From the NCBI RefSeq assembly GCF_039871975.1, contig NZ_JBDPLL010000001.1: 64,000 bases of DNA; one strand, given 5' to 3'. The position numbers and the translations under genes were made by a program. The notes below the pieces were generated by a model. That model ran no database searches. It was not told where the DNA came from and saw only the letters and a program-made list of their open reading frames with translations. Below are positions 27,724 through 36,759 of the stretch, in pieces (positions within the stretch are counted from its first letter, which is position 1; every line of letters begins with the position of its first letter). The DNA is from Trichormus_B sp936914905. Lineage in GTDB: Bacteria > Cyanobacteriota > Cyanobacteriia > Cyanobacteriales > Nostocaceae.

Positions 27724-28438
27724 TGAAAATCCTCATATAATAATATATATTGGCGTAACACACTTTACCATAACTGGCAAAGTGTTTCCATATTGCCATT
27801 GTGCTTTTATAACTTATTTAGTTTAGGGCTTCCAGTCCGGTGGTATAATCGGGCATCAATTCCCGCATAGCTTGGATTTCGCTGCTAGTGAGTTGCATCA
27901 ATTATCCAGTGTTTTCACTGAAATTATGTCATAATTAACTACATCTTAGAGATTAGCATTTCACTTCCCCCATAATTTTCCCTCATCTGATCCGAAATCC
28001 CCAGACTTGCTGTTGTAGCTAACAATAGCCAAGCAAATGGGACTGTGGGTGGAATATCACTGATCACAATTTGCTTATACAAATTAGGGAAGGTATCAAA
28101 GTGGGCAATACAGCCAAAAATCTGATTGTTTCGCACTGAACATGACATCTAAAAATGTCAATTTCAAGATATATCAATATAGATAGATTTTATTTCTAGT
28201 GTAAGAAATATATTTTCCACCCCCCAAAAGACTTAATTTCTGGGGATAAGCATGAAATTTTTAAGGCGTGATATTCTGCGAATATAAATCAAAAATCTAT
28301 GAAAACTTCATTTTTGATGGTTCTTGACTCCAGATTGTATATATATAAAACCTTTGAGGGAATCACAAAGTATCAGTATTTAGTTAAGATTTAAGCGAAT
28401 TGCAGGTAAGTAGTTAGTTTTATTACAGGAGAAATCAC
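27724..28438. other. Mostly non-coding; possible 26-codon ORF at 27818-27898 (-)
   Basis: A tiny minus-strand frame reads MQLTSSEIQAMRELMPDYTT and may be the start of a lost gene. The 69-codon frame at 27939-28148 on the same strand has no recognisable features. The 3' part, AT-rich, should hold the promoter of the gene at 28439. Confidence 0.4.
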
Positions 28439-29164
28439 GTGCTTAAAAATATTTCTAAATTCATTCCCTCTAGTCAGTTAAAATTTCCTGTTGTAGGACT
28501 ACTTGTTACCAGTGGGATTTTAGGTTTGGGTGTAATTGGGGAAATGACGAAAATTAATCTGAAATCTACCCCTATAGTAGCCGATTTACCAGGCTATACA
28601 AGTCGAATTCAAATTAGTAATACAAATTCTCTTTTGTCGCAGCCGAAAGATATTAGAGAAAAAAAAATTAAAGTGCAATTAAATAGTCTTGCTTCTAACA
28701 ATTTATCATCTCAATCTGTAATCATAAATATTCCCACAACAATTCCCACAAATACAAGACAATTACAAGGCACATCACCAGTAAATTTCCCTGAGAAAGA
28801 TGGAATTTATCTTTATGGTCAGTCCTTAGCACCAAACCAGTTAGGACAAGGTTATATTGTCTTTCAAAAACATCATGGTAAGGTAATTGGTGCATTGTAT
28901 ATGCCCAATTCTGAGTTTAGCTGTTTTCAGGGTACGTTTGCTAAGTCGGGAGAATTGGCAATGACGGTAACTAGTTCTCCGGGTGAAGCTAGTTTAACTC
29001 AAGTTTCAACAGCTAGTAGAATACCGAGGTTGACTGATGAAAATGCTATCACTTACGCCCATTCCATAGTACTGCAAGACTATCATCAGTTAAATTCTGT
29101 CAGTGCTAATGACCAGCAAATTTTACAGGCTTGTAGTCAAGATTTAAGCAGTGCTGGTGACTAG
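28439..29164 (+). CDS. Conserved cyanobacterial hypothetical, membrane-anchored or secreted
   Basis: The GTG at 28439 is preceded by AGGAG at 28427-28431, which settles the start. The 241-residue product has an N-terminal hydrophobic segment (about 19-36, FPVVGLLVTSGILGLGVIG) that may be an anchor or signal. A low-complexity S/T/N-rich region follows, then a conserved C-terminal domain with DGIYLYGQSLAPNQLGQGYIVF, VIGALYMPNSEFSCFQG and ELAMTVTSSPGE. I recognise this pattern as widespread in cyanobacteria but know no function. The gene ends one base before the convergent cobO stop. Confidence 0.7.
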   Translation: MLKNISKFIPSSQLKFPVVGLLVTSGILGLGVIGEMTKINLKSTPIVADLPGYTSRIQISNTNSLLSQPKDIREKKIKVQLNSLASNNLSSQSVIINIPTTIPTNTRQLQGTSPVNFPEKDGIYLYGQSLAPNQLGQGYIVFQKHHGKVIGALYMPNSEFSCFQGTFAKSGELAMTVTSSPGEASLTQVSTASRIPRLTDENAITYAHSIVLQDYHQLNSVSANDQQILQACSQDLSSAGD

Positions 29165-29165
29165 T

Positions 29166-29843
29166 TTAATACTCAATTCCGGCTTGGGCTTTAATACCTT
29201 GATCTCGAAAAGGATGCTTAATTAAGGTCATTTCTGTGACTAAATCTGCTGTTTCAATTAAAGCTGGTGGTGCGCCTCTACCTGTTAGGATGATATGTTT
29301 ATCTGCTGGTTTTTGGGCCAAACCAGCTAATACTTGCTCAACTTCTAAGTAACCTAGTTTGAGTGCAATGTTAATTTCGTCCAATAGTACCAGTTTAAAA
29401 TCTGGGTTGCGGATGAATTCTAATGATTTGTCCCAAGCAGCACTGGCTTTATCTAAATCGCGATCACGATCTTGAGTTTCCCAGGTAAAGCCTTCACCCA
29501 TTGCATGGAATTCTAGTTGGTCTGGCCAATGGCTGAAAACCCGCTTCTCTGAAGGTTCCCAGGCACCTTTGATGAATTGAACGATCGCTACTTTGTATCC
29601 ATGACCAAGCGATCGCATTACCATTCCCAAAGCAGCAGTAGTTTTACCCTTACCATAACCAGTATTGATAATAATTAACCCTTTTTCTGGTATGGCTTTG
29701 GCTATACGTTTATCCTGTATTTCCTTGCGTCGCTGCATCTTTTGGCGATACTGGTCGTCATTCAGGGATGATGATATTACCTCATCGATCAAACGCGAAA
29801 TTTCTTGATCTGAACTTAATTCTTCTGGGGTGTCGTTTTTCAT
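29166..29843 (-). CDS. cobO: Cob(I)yrinic acid a,c-diamide adenosyltransferase
   Basis: CobO/BtuR transfers adenosyl from ATP to Co(I) corrinoids, giving adenosylcobalamin precursors. The 225-residue protein has the unusual P-loop NTGYGKGKTTAALGMVMR (about 57-74), AIVQFIKGAWEPSEKRV, FTWETQDRDRD, LVLLDEINIALKLGYL and HIILTGRGAPPALIETADLVTEM. The ATG at 29843 fits the family's N-terminal extension (about 50 residues, charged). A second, decayed CobO-like gene lies at 61410-61956. It is convergent with the hypothetical gene at 28439. Confidence 0.95.
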   Translation of the reverse strand: MKNDTPEELSSDQEISRLIDEVISSSLNDDQYRQKMQRRKEIQDKRIAKAIPEKGLIIINTGYGKGKTTAALGMVMRSLGHGYKVAIVQFIKGAWEPSEKRVFSHWPDQLEFHAMGEGFTWETQDRDRDLDKASAAWDKSLEFIRNPDFKLVLLDEINIALKLGYLEVEQVLAGLAQKPADKHIILTGRGAPPALIETADLVTEMTLIKHPFRDQGIKAQAGIEY

Positions 29844-29847
29844 CTAT

Positions 29848-29873
29848 ATATTTTATCCAGATATTTTATCCAG
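29848..29873. repeat. Perfect tandem duplication, 13 bp x 2
   Basis: ATATTTTATCCAG occurs twice, immediately upstream of the cobO start, where the ribosome-binding site should be. Confidence 0.85.
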
Positions 29874-29973
29874 CAACAACTTTTACAAATCAAAATTTAC
29901 CTTTCTCGGTGATTTATACAGTTAATTACTTTTTTAGTACTCTTCATTTTTTTATTAAAAGAAATAATAATAT

Positions 29974-30014
29974 AAAATATGTTATTTATCATAACATATT
30001 TTAATAACATATTT
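29974..30014. repeat. 12-bp perfect inverted repeat with a repeated arm
   Basis: AAAATATGTTAT, a 5-base loop and ATAACATATTTT are followed by a second AATAACATATTTTA. It lies in the 475-base divergent region between cobO and speY and could be an operator. Confidence 0.5.
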
Positions 30015-30318
30015 TATTCTAGCAAAGAAATAAATTAATCTTTTGTCGACATTTCAATAAAAAGAACCTTAATTTTAACCAAGATAGAGACGTTAAACGC
30101 ACAGAAAATGAATCAGCAAATCTAACTAAAGGGTTAACAATGCTTTAAGCCTTGTCTGGTGAGGCTTTTAACAAAGCTTAAATTTGTCTAAATAGGTAAT
30201 TATTGTGATTTTTAACCAAGATGCTAATCCTATGTATCAAGAAGACTTGAAATAATTGCTGAAAAGCTAGATAACATTAGATGCGGGGTATTTACCATTT
30301 ATTTGAAAGTGAGCAAAA

Positions 30319-31470
30319 ATGTCAAAACTGCAAGGTAAGAAAATCACACCCATCCCCATATTAGCGGATACTAGTGTAGTCGAGTTAGTCAATAACTACT
30401 TTACTGCGTATAATTCAGCCCGGTTGCGCGAAGCTTGTCAACTGCTGAGTCAAGATATCTTTCAAGCAGGTGTAACAGTCGGGGTTAGTCTTTCCGGGGC
30501 GATGACACCAGCAGGTTTTGGAGTTTCCGCCCTTGCACCTTTGATTCGTCATGGTTTTATTGACTGGATGATTAGCACTGGTGCAAATCTTTACCATGAT
30601 ATACACTATGGTTTGGGTTTTGAACTGTTTGCTGGTAGTCCGTTTTTAGATGATGTCAAATTACGGGAAGAAGGAACAATCAGGATTTATGACATTGTTT
30701 TTGGTTATGATGTGCTGTTAGAAACTGATGCATTTATCCGCAAAGTGCTACAAGCAGAACCTTTTCAAAAGCGCATGGGAACGGCTGAGTTTCATTATTT
30801 GCTGGGTAAGTATGTGCGGGAAGTAGAAAAGCAATTGGGTGTGCAGCATTCCTGCTTATTAGCGACAGCTTATGAATATGGCGTACCGATTTATACTTCT
30901 TCTCCTGGGGATAGTTCTATAGGGATGAATGTGGCGGCTTTGGCTTTAGAAGGTTCAAAGTTGGTGTTAGATCCAGCTATTGATGTAAATGAAACATCTG
31001 CGATCGCCTACGGTGCGCGAGAAACCGATGGTAAAAGTGCCGCTGTAATTCTCGGTGGTGGCAGTCCTAAGAACTTTTTATTACAAACCCAACCGCAAAT
31101 TCACGAAGTTCTCAGATTGGAAGAAAGGGGACATGATTTCTTTGTCCAGTTTACCGATGCGCGTCCAGATACAGGCGGTTTATCGGGTGCGACTCCAGCA
31201 GAAGCGGTGAGTTGGGGTAAGATTGACCCAGATGAGTTACCCAGCACCATTGTTTGTTATACCGATAGTACGATCGCTATACCTTTAGTAACGGTTTATG
31301 TGTTGAATCAGTGTCAACCTCGTCCTGTGAAGCGGTTGTATGATAGACGGGAAGCATTGTTAGAGACTTTGCAAAAAGATTACCTTGCGGCTAAAGACAA
31401 GCCAGTTGTTAAGGAAGAAGGTGCTGAGGAAGTAGCTACTTATCCTTGCGGTACGCCGGTTAAACGTTAA
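30319..31470 (+). CDS. speY: Deoxyhypusine-synthase-like homospermidine synthase (SpeY)
   Basis: In Anabaena a deoxyhypusine synthase homologue makes homospermidine from spermidine and putrescine, NAD-dependent, and supports diazotrophic growth; this protein is of that family. The 383-residue sequence has SLSGAMTPAGFGVSALAPLI near the NAD site, DWMISTGANLYHDIH, the segment VPIYTSSPGDSSIG, and the conserved AVSWGKI with Lys301. That Lys corresponds to the imine-forming lysine of deoxyhypusine synthase. Bacteria lack eIF5A, so protein modification is unlikely. GTGAGC shortly before the ATG is a weak ribosome-binding site. It is monocistronic, and a HIP1-like site (GCGATCGC) lies soon after the stop. 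Confidence 0.88.
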   Translation: MSKLQGKKITPIPILADTSVVELVNNYFTAYNSARLREACQLLSQDIFQAGVTVGVSLSGAMTPAGFGVSALAPLIRHGFIDWMISTGANLYHDIHYGLGFELFAGSPFLDDVKLREEGTIRIYDIVFGYDVLLETDAFIRKVLQAEPFQKRMGTAEFHYLLGKYVREVEKQLGVQHSCLLATAYEYGVPIYTSSPGDSSIGMNVAALALEGSKLVLDPAIDVNETSAIAYGARETDGKSAAVILGGGSPKNFLLQTQPQIHEVLRLEERGHDFFVQFTDARPDTGGLSGATPAEAVSWGKIDPDELPSTIVCYTDSTIAIPLVTVYVLNQCQPRPVKRLYDRREALLETLQKDYLAAKDKPVVKEEGAEEVATYPCGTPVKR

Positions 31471-31879
31471 GGTTTTACTTCCATGCGATCGCCTCAAATA
31501 TTATTCTAAAGTTTGCTGAAGGCGATCACTTTCCCAGCCCATAATATTTATTATCAATGATCTGTGATCTTTGGGAGTGCAATCACCTATATTTTTCTAA
31601 ATAGTGTCTATCAGAAATTGACTGAAAATATTAGGGAAACTAATTCACTTCTGTCTTACAGTAATGTTTCTAATAAAATAATCAGTATTTGTCTTTCACC
31701 AGATAAGAGATTCTTGGGTAATATTGGTGTCTGGATACCTGTCTTCATAAAGCAAAATTTCTTTTCATAATTTTTTTTATGTTATGTATAGTTAAATAGT
31801 TTACTTATTATATGAATTTATATCAATAAATATTTTTCTTGGCTCATATATATATAGCTTCAATTTTATCGAATTGATT
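31471..31879. other. Non-coding, AT-rich
   Basis: A 68-codon plus-strand frame at 31564 has no domain and lies beside a decayed ATPase; I do not call it. Nothing else seen. Confidence 0.4.
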
Positions 31880-32310
31880 TAGTCTTATTTCTCTGTCATT
31901 TTCTTTAAACAATGCTTCTACTTGATTTGAGCAATATCTTTAGATAAGTAACGAATTCTAGCTTTAACTTATCCAGTTGGTAATCAAGTAATGTGAGAGT
32001 TCGATCTAAAGTAAAAGTATTAATAAATGATGTATTTAAGGTGTAATTTATACGTTCTTTATTTCCTGTAATACTTCTATTTTCACTATCAACTCTGATG
32101 ACAATATCGTCTTCTAAGGCGATGGATCAAATAACCTAAAGTTAAGTTGACTATCTTCAACCGGTAATATTGCTTCTTTAAGAATATTTAGTATTTTCGA
32201 TTTCCCTGAACCGTTGTTACAAATCAAAACATTTACGTCTTGATTGAGTTTCCATGAAAAATTGTTTCCCCACAAAACAAATTTTTCATGGAAACTTTTC
32301 TTATATACAT
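31880..32310 (-). pseudogene. AAA-type/ABC-like P-loop ATPase fragment
   Basis: The minus strand reads FVLWGNNFSWKLNQDVNVLICNNGSGKS, a typical beta strand plus Walker A (NNGSGKS), then ILNILKEAILPVEDSQLNFRLFD and a stop. After a frame change it continues EDDIVIRVDSENRSITGNKE, INTFTLDR and LLDYQLDKL. This matches the N-terminal 120-140 residues of AAA_15/23-type ATPases (OLD/RecF-like). The Walker B half is absent. It contains a perfect 16-bp inverted repeat at 32248-32295. Confidence 0.65.
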
Positions 32311-32465
32311 GACTTTTTACTTTATGATTTGATTGAAAACTTTGCTAATAAACTTAAGTAAGTCTTGTTCTACAACTTGCGTTAAATCCTTATTGTCAAT
32401 AAGACATTATACCAAATCCTCTGGCAATGTCAGCCGAAACTGATATTATTCAACTATTCAATAAC

Positions 32466-32506
32466 GAAAAATACCCATCCAGTTATTTATTTGGGTGGGT
32501 TTTTAA
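32466..32506. terminator. Bidirectional terminator ACCCATCC/GGGTGGGT
   Basis: AAAAATACCCATCC and TGGGTGGGTTTTTA form a stem with A- and T-rich flanks on both sides, just after the stop of the minus-strand SDR gene. It is the likely terminator for that gene. Confidence 0.7.
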
Positions 32507-32527
32507 ATAAAATCTGCAATTAAATCA

Positions 32528-33226
32528 TCAAATATTCCCGTAAACAGGAACAGCTGCGCCACGTACATCTTTAGCAGGTTCTGAAGCTAAAAAGCAGATA
32601 ACTTGAGCGATAGATTCCGGTTTGACCCATTTATATGCATTCTCTGCACCCATCTCTTCCCGGTTGGTGGGGGTGTCAATGAAATTGGGGAGGACAGTAT
32701 TAGCAGTGATGTTAGTTCCTTTAGTTTCGTCTGCGATCGCTTTCGTTAAAGCTATCACACCAGCCTTAGCCGCAGAATAAGCTACTAGTTGTCCCGCAGC
32801 TTCAACACCAGCACGAGAACTTACAGTAACAATGCGTCCATAGCCGTTTTCTAACATACTTTTGAGACTATATTTGCAAGTCAAAAAAGTTGTATTCAGA
32901 TTTAATTCTAATACGCGTTTCCAGTCATAAAAGCTGTATTCGTGAGTTTTACCCATCGAAAACCCACCCACCAAATGAATTAACACATCCACCTTTGTCA
33001 TCTGGCTGATGAGTTTATCTACAGATGCTTCATCTTCCAAATTAGCAGGAATAAAGTGAATTCTAGCAATATCGGCTGGTGAGATAATTCCTTTGAGACG
33101 TTCTACATCTTTAGGGCTACGATAAGGAATTGTCACCTCAGCACCTTGGGCTAAAACTGCGGGTGTGACACCTAAACCCAGTCCACCAGTACCACCAGTG
33201 AGTAAAACTTGTTGACCTTTCATCAA
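32528..33226 (-). CDS. Short-chain dehydrogenase/reductase
   Basis: A 232-residue classical SDR. The cofactor motif TGGTGGLG is at about 10-17, and NLED marks the adenine pocket. Catalytic Ser is in VTVSSRAG, and the YxxxK pair is in VAYSAAKAG (about 150). TVLPNFIDTPTNR near the C-terminus is the family's PG-like turn region. It could start at either of two adjacent ATGs. The substrate cannot be told. It lies 70 bases upstream of a strong terminator and just downstream of the DUF2231 gene on the same strand. Confidence 0.88.
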   Translation of the reverse strand: MMKGQQVLLTGGTGGLGLGVTPAVLAQGAEVTIPYRSPKDVERLKGIISPADIARIHFIPANLEDEASVDKLISQMTKVDVLIHLVGGFSMGKTHEYSFYDWKRVLELNLNTTFLTCKYSLKSMLENGYGRIVTVSSRAGVEAAGQLVAYSAAKAGVIALTKAIADETKGTNITANTVLPNFIDTPTNREEMGAENAYKWVKPESIAQVICFLASEPAKDVRGAAVPVYGNI

Positions 33227-33294
33227 AAATGTACTCTTTTGATCTTCATGATTTAAGATAGCGTGATCGCTTTAAGTTTAAGTTTAAGTTTAAG

Positions 33295-33837
33295 TTATGG
33301 ATATCTTTTACTACCTGCACCTACTACACCAATTTTATGACGATAGGAAAGTTCAGCACCAAACCACCCGGTAATGCTAGTTAATGTCCCCACAATCAGG
33401 GAAAGTAACAAACCCCAAGGTAGTATACGTGACTCAGGATCACCCCAACGCAGGATGAAATTGAGGGCTGTGAAAACTAGAATAGAAATGTTCACAATCA
33501 AATGTACCCAGCCTGCGGTACGTTTGCGAACTCTTTCAATTTCTAAAAAATCGCTCATGCCAATTACTGAAGCGATGATACCAGTAACTAAACCTAGTCC
33601 TATTAACCACACAGAAGCCCTAGCCCAGAAAAAATCTAGTGTTAACCAATAGCCAAAGTCACTACCTAAAGCTGCGGCTAAAAAGGCGATAGGAAAGATG
33701 ATAGTGAGGGGATGTAGGGGATGTCCAGCGATTGCCACTGTGCTGGGTACACCACTATCTAGATAGTCTCTATCGTCACTTTCAATAACTGGTGGGACAT
33801 TGGGAAATGGTGTCGAATTTGGTTCTGTAGTTTCCAT
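33295..33837 (-). CDS. DUF2231 membrane protein
   Basis: A 180-residue protein with a soluble N-terminal tail rich in acidic residues and prolines, the motif GHPLHPLTIIFPIAFLAAAL (about 38-57), and four membrane helices. GHPLHP is the hallmark of DUF2231, a family of unknown role, possibly haem- or redox-related. It lies upstream of the SDR gene on the same strand, separated by four tandem TTTAAG hexamers at about 33268-33291. It follows the dead DUF2993 gene by only 14 bases, so all three were probably one transcript. Confidence 0.82.
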   Translation of the reverse strand: METTEPNSTPFPNVPPVIESDDRDYLDSGVPSTVAIAGHPLHPLTIIFPIAFLAAALGSDFGYWLTLDFFWARASVWLIGLGLVTGIIASVIGMSDFLEIERVRKRTAGWVHLIVNISILVFTALNFILRWGDPESRILPWGLLLSLIVGTLTSITGWFGAELSYRHKIGVVGAGSKRYP

Positions 33838-33851
33838 TCTTTCACATCCTC

Positions 33852-34561
33852 TTATTCAGCAGTAGGAATTTTATCAACATCAGCCTCAGCTTGTAAGGTT
33901 AATTTGCCTTTTTCTAACTCTGATTTATAGACTCGTAGACTCATTCGTTCTAAGTCAAAGTTGCTCAAGTTCAAAATTCCACCTGTTTATGCTATCAAAG
34001 CTTGTGTTAATTCTGGTGAAATTTCTTGACTTTTCCCATACTCAATATTTTTAAAGAAATATTTTTACCATTAGCACTAATATAAAGAACTGCGGAAAAG
34101 CCAACTTGTTTAGTTTCACCGGTTCCTCTTAATAATATGCTGGCATTGAGGACAACTTTACGCTCACCAGGTAGATGAAAATCTATGTATTGGGGCGTAA
34201 TCGCTGTTTCTTGACCATTGACACTGATTTGATAATTTTTTAGTTTATCCCTCACATATTCTGAATTAAACGCTCGATTAATATCCGCTTCTGTTAAAAG
34301 AACTTCAGCTTTCCCTGTTCTTGGTTTTGTCAGTTCAATTAACCCGGAAGCAACACCTAGAGGATTAATAGCAACGCTGGTAATTTGCATTTCTAATTCT
34401 GTCATGCGGAGGTCTTTTTGCATGATCAAACCCTCACCAGCAATGTCTACTTTTTCAACTTCTCTCTAAATCAGTTTGAGTGGTTCAGTTTTAATGCTGA
34501 CTTCTAAATTTTCTACTTCATCCAATTGGCTAGATAATCCTATTCCTGGTGTTTCTGACAT
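33852..34561 (-). pseudogene. DUF2993 family protein, inactivated
   Basis: The minus-strand start MSETPGIGLSSQLDEVENLEV at 34561 hits TAG after about 31 codons (KLI-stop-REVEKVD). A long readable part follows (MTELEMQITSVAINPLGVASG, LIELTKPRTGKAEVLLTEADI and FHLPGERKVVLNASILLRGTG). After a frame change near 34040 the sequence resumes as EYGKSQEISPELTQALIA, a stop, and GGILNLSNFDLERMSLRVY. The natural end is TAA at 33852. Intact members (about 235 residues) are lipid-binding-like LmeA proteins. One frameshift and two stops make it dead. Confidence 0.82.
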
Positions 34562-34828
34562 TATGAGTTAATTTGTTAACTATCTTTGAGAGATTTTATA
34601 TGAAATAACGATAATAATTTATCTCTCTTTAGATAGATAAGAAAATAAAAATCCTTATAACTTCAAGTATAAATAGGCATAGTTAACGGCTATTGTTTTG
34701 TAATGGTTTATATTTTTATATCCTGAGTTATGAAGGTAATCGTTCAAAAGAAAGATACAAATTATCTAATTATTATGCGAACCTGGGATTGGTAATAAAT
34801 ACGATTACTTTGGCTAGGAGAGCTCAGA

Positions 34829-35884
34829 ATGCTTGTAAATTTAGATGATACCAAAAGAAACGCTATAGCAGTAAAATTAGCAGATATGAAATTACTGCAA
34901 CAGTTGCTTATTGATAATGAAGAACGATTTGTGAGAGAATGTACAGATGGAGAAATTGCTGATATTCTCCGCAGAATGCTAGATGATGATCACAAAAATC
35001 TAGGGATTCTTGATACTGTATTGGTTCAATATGGTATCCACAAAGATGCAGATTTAACTGCACAAGAAGTGGTACAAAAAGTTCGTCAATTCATGGAGGG
35101 TAATGAATTAAGTTTCTTTGAGAAAGTATTTCAGCATGAGTTATTGAAGCATCAACAAGTAATGAATGGTCTGACAATTCATAAAGCTGTACAGAAAGTT
35201 GGTGCTGATGTCATGGCTGCAATTGGCCCTTTAAATACGATCAATTTTGAAAACCGCGCTCATCAAGAACAACTGAAAGGAATTTTAGAAATTTTGGGTG
35301 TGCGGGAATTGACTGGACAAGATGCAGACCAAGGAATTTGGTCTAGAGTTCAAGATGCGATCGCAGCTATTAGTGGTGCTGTAGGTAGTGCTGTCACCCA
35401 AACTTCTGACAAACAGGATATGAATATCCAAGATGTTCTGCGTATGGATCACAATAAGGTAAATATCTTGTTTACAGAATTACTACAAAGCGATAACCCT
35501 CAAAAAATTCAAGAATATTTTGGACAAATCTTTAAGGATCTCAGCGCCCATGCAGGTGCGGAAGAGGAAGTTGTCTATCCTAGAGTACGTCCTTTTTACG
35601 GTGAAGAGAATACTCAAGAATTATATAATGAACAGGCTCGCTGGGGTCCAGCACTTGAGCAATTGAGAACTATTAGCCCTTCTGCACCTGAATTCAAAGA
35701 CAGAATTAGAGAAATATGGGATAAAATTGGTGACCATATTCGCCAAGAAGAAAGCACAATGTTTGCGTCTATTCGCAACAATATGAGTAGTCGAGAAGCT
35801 GAGGAATTAGCTACACAATTCAAAGCTGCTAAGGGCAGAATTCAAGAAAGAATGGGAGGAACTAGAACAGAAGTAACTGTCTAG
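34829..35884 (+). CDS. Hemerythrin HHE domain-containing protein
   Basis: A 351-residue helical protein with two related halves. The first half has MLDDDHKNLGILDTVLVQYG and FFEKVFQHELLKHQQVM; the second (about 200-330) has VLRMDHNKVNILFTELLQ, HAGAEEEVVYPRVRPFYG and GDHIRQEESTMFASIR. His and Glu positions H-x-HxxxE-like suit a di-iron or oxygen/NO-sensing hemerythrin fold. Start at 34829 follows GGAGAGCTCAG. It is monocistronic with its own terminator. Cyanobacterial HHE proteins are linked to redox or stress responses, but a precise role is not known to me. Confidence 0.85.
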   Translation: MLVNLDDTKRNAIAVKLADMKLLQQLLIDNEERFVRECTDGEIADILRRMLDDDHKNLGILDTVLVQYGIHKDADLTAQEVVQKVRQFMEGNELSFFEKVFQHELLKHQQVMNGLTIHKAVQKVGADVMAAIGPLNTINFENRAHQEQLKGILEILGVRELTGQDADQGIWSRVQDAIAAISGAVGSAVTQTSDKQDMNIQDVLRMDHNKVNILFTELLQSDNPQKIQEYFGQIFKDLSAHAGAEEEVVYPRVRPFYGEENTQELYNEQARWGPALEQLRTISPSAPEFKDRIREIWDKIGDHIRQEESTMFASIRNNMSSREAEELATQFKAAKGRIQERMGGTRTEVTV

Positions 35885-35901
35885 AATTTATCAGAAAATC
35901 A

Positions 35902-35932
35902 TATCCCCGACTTCTATACAAAATCGGGGGTA
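35902..35932 (+). terminator. Hairpin ATCCCCGA/TCGGGGGT
   Basis: A 7-8 bp GC-rich stem with a 13-base loop starts 20 bases after the hemerythrin gene stop and is followed by ATTGTTGTT. Confidence 0.65.
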
Positions 35933-35957
35933 TTGTTGTTCATTATCATTATTTGAT

Positions 35958-36167
35958 TCACCCAATCCCTAACATTCGATTAACTTGTGCTGATTGTAAT
36001 GGTTTTCGTTCTATGTGTTGAAAACATTCAATTTTTTGTAGGTATCTAGAGGCGGTTTTAAAATTAGTGAGATTCAGTAAAACCATATCTCCATACACGG
36101 AATCTTGAGGTATTTTAAGATCTAAAACTAATTCTTCAAGTTTATTTTGTTCAATCGCCAATTTCAT
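35958..36167 (-). CDS. Small hypothetical protein, 69 aa
   Basis: It begins MKLAIEQNKLEELVLDLKIP and continues DSVYGDMVLLNLTNFKTASR; it is charged, helical and soluble. The frame is complete and looks like real coding sequence, but I do not know the family. No clear Shine-Dalgarno precedes it. It lies 65 bases downstream of a 37-aa ORF on the same strand, so the two may be co-transcribed. Confidence 0.5.
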   Translation of the reverse strand: MKLAIEQNKLEELVLDLKIPQDSVYGDMVLLNLTNFKTASRYLQKIECFQHIERKPLQSAQVNRMLGIG

Positions 36168-36232
36168 ATTTTTTAAAGAACTTCTCGTCTCTTAGAACGC
36201 ATATTTAATAAATACCAATTATTACTAATAGG

Positions 36233-36346
36233 TTATGGTGATAATTCTAGAGTTTCTACTAGTGCGATAATTTTGTTGTCAAATCCTGCTCTGGTTTGTT
36301 TTGTTCCATTGTAATTAACTGTTTCGTAAATAATTTTTTGTGCCAT
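36233..36346 (-). CDS. Small hypothetical protein, 37 aa
   Basis: An ATG at 36346 is preceded on the minus strand by CCAGGTGAAAAAT, a plausible Shine-Dalgarno, which sets the start inside a longer frame. The product begins MAQKIIYETVNYNGTKQTRAG and ends VETLELSP. It is too short to classify. It may be a genuine microprotein or the head of a truncated gene. Confidence 0.4.
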   Translation of the reverse strand: MAQKIIYETVNYNGTKQTRAGFDNKIIALVETLELSP

Positions 36347-36429
36347 ATTTTTCACCTGGAGATAATTTATTGCAGTAGATGGTGTTAGAGTAAAGCAATA
36401 ACGAAACCTCTTCAACATCACATACTTGT

Positions 36430-36759
36430 AAATAAATTGTCAACGCATAAAATTAATTAATATCTTTGTGGTTGACGCTGAATGTCCAGCAAGCGTATTA
36501 CAATTACACCTGATTACAACTCAATGCTGGAAAAGGTATTTATCTTAAGTAAGTGGGTGTTAAAAATTGTCGTTATGACAAAAGAAGTGAAGCAGTGCGG
36601 TCTTGGGAAGCCGCTGCGGTGGACGGGTTTCCCGGTATAAAGCCAGTGGCGTGGTTTACCCCATGTAGGCGCTTCGCGTTCCCGAAGGGCAAAAGGCACT
36701 CATGCAAGAGTGAAGAGGTTTTCAGGCTAATTTATATTTTGTTACATACTTTTGTTTTT
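36430..36759. other. Intergenic with palindromic GC-rich repeat (about 36591-36720)
   Basis: GCAGTGCGGTCTTGGGAAGC and following pieces such as GACGGGTTTCCCG and GGCGCTTCGCGTTCCCGAAG resemble a palindromic intergenic repeat seen widely in Nostocales. No coding sequence. Confidence 0.55.

Noticed and set aside
31564..31770. 68-codon plus-strand ORF
   Set aside because: No domain, AT-rich composition, no Shine-Dalgarno, and beside decayed DNA.
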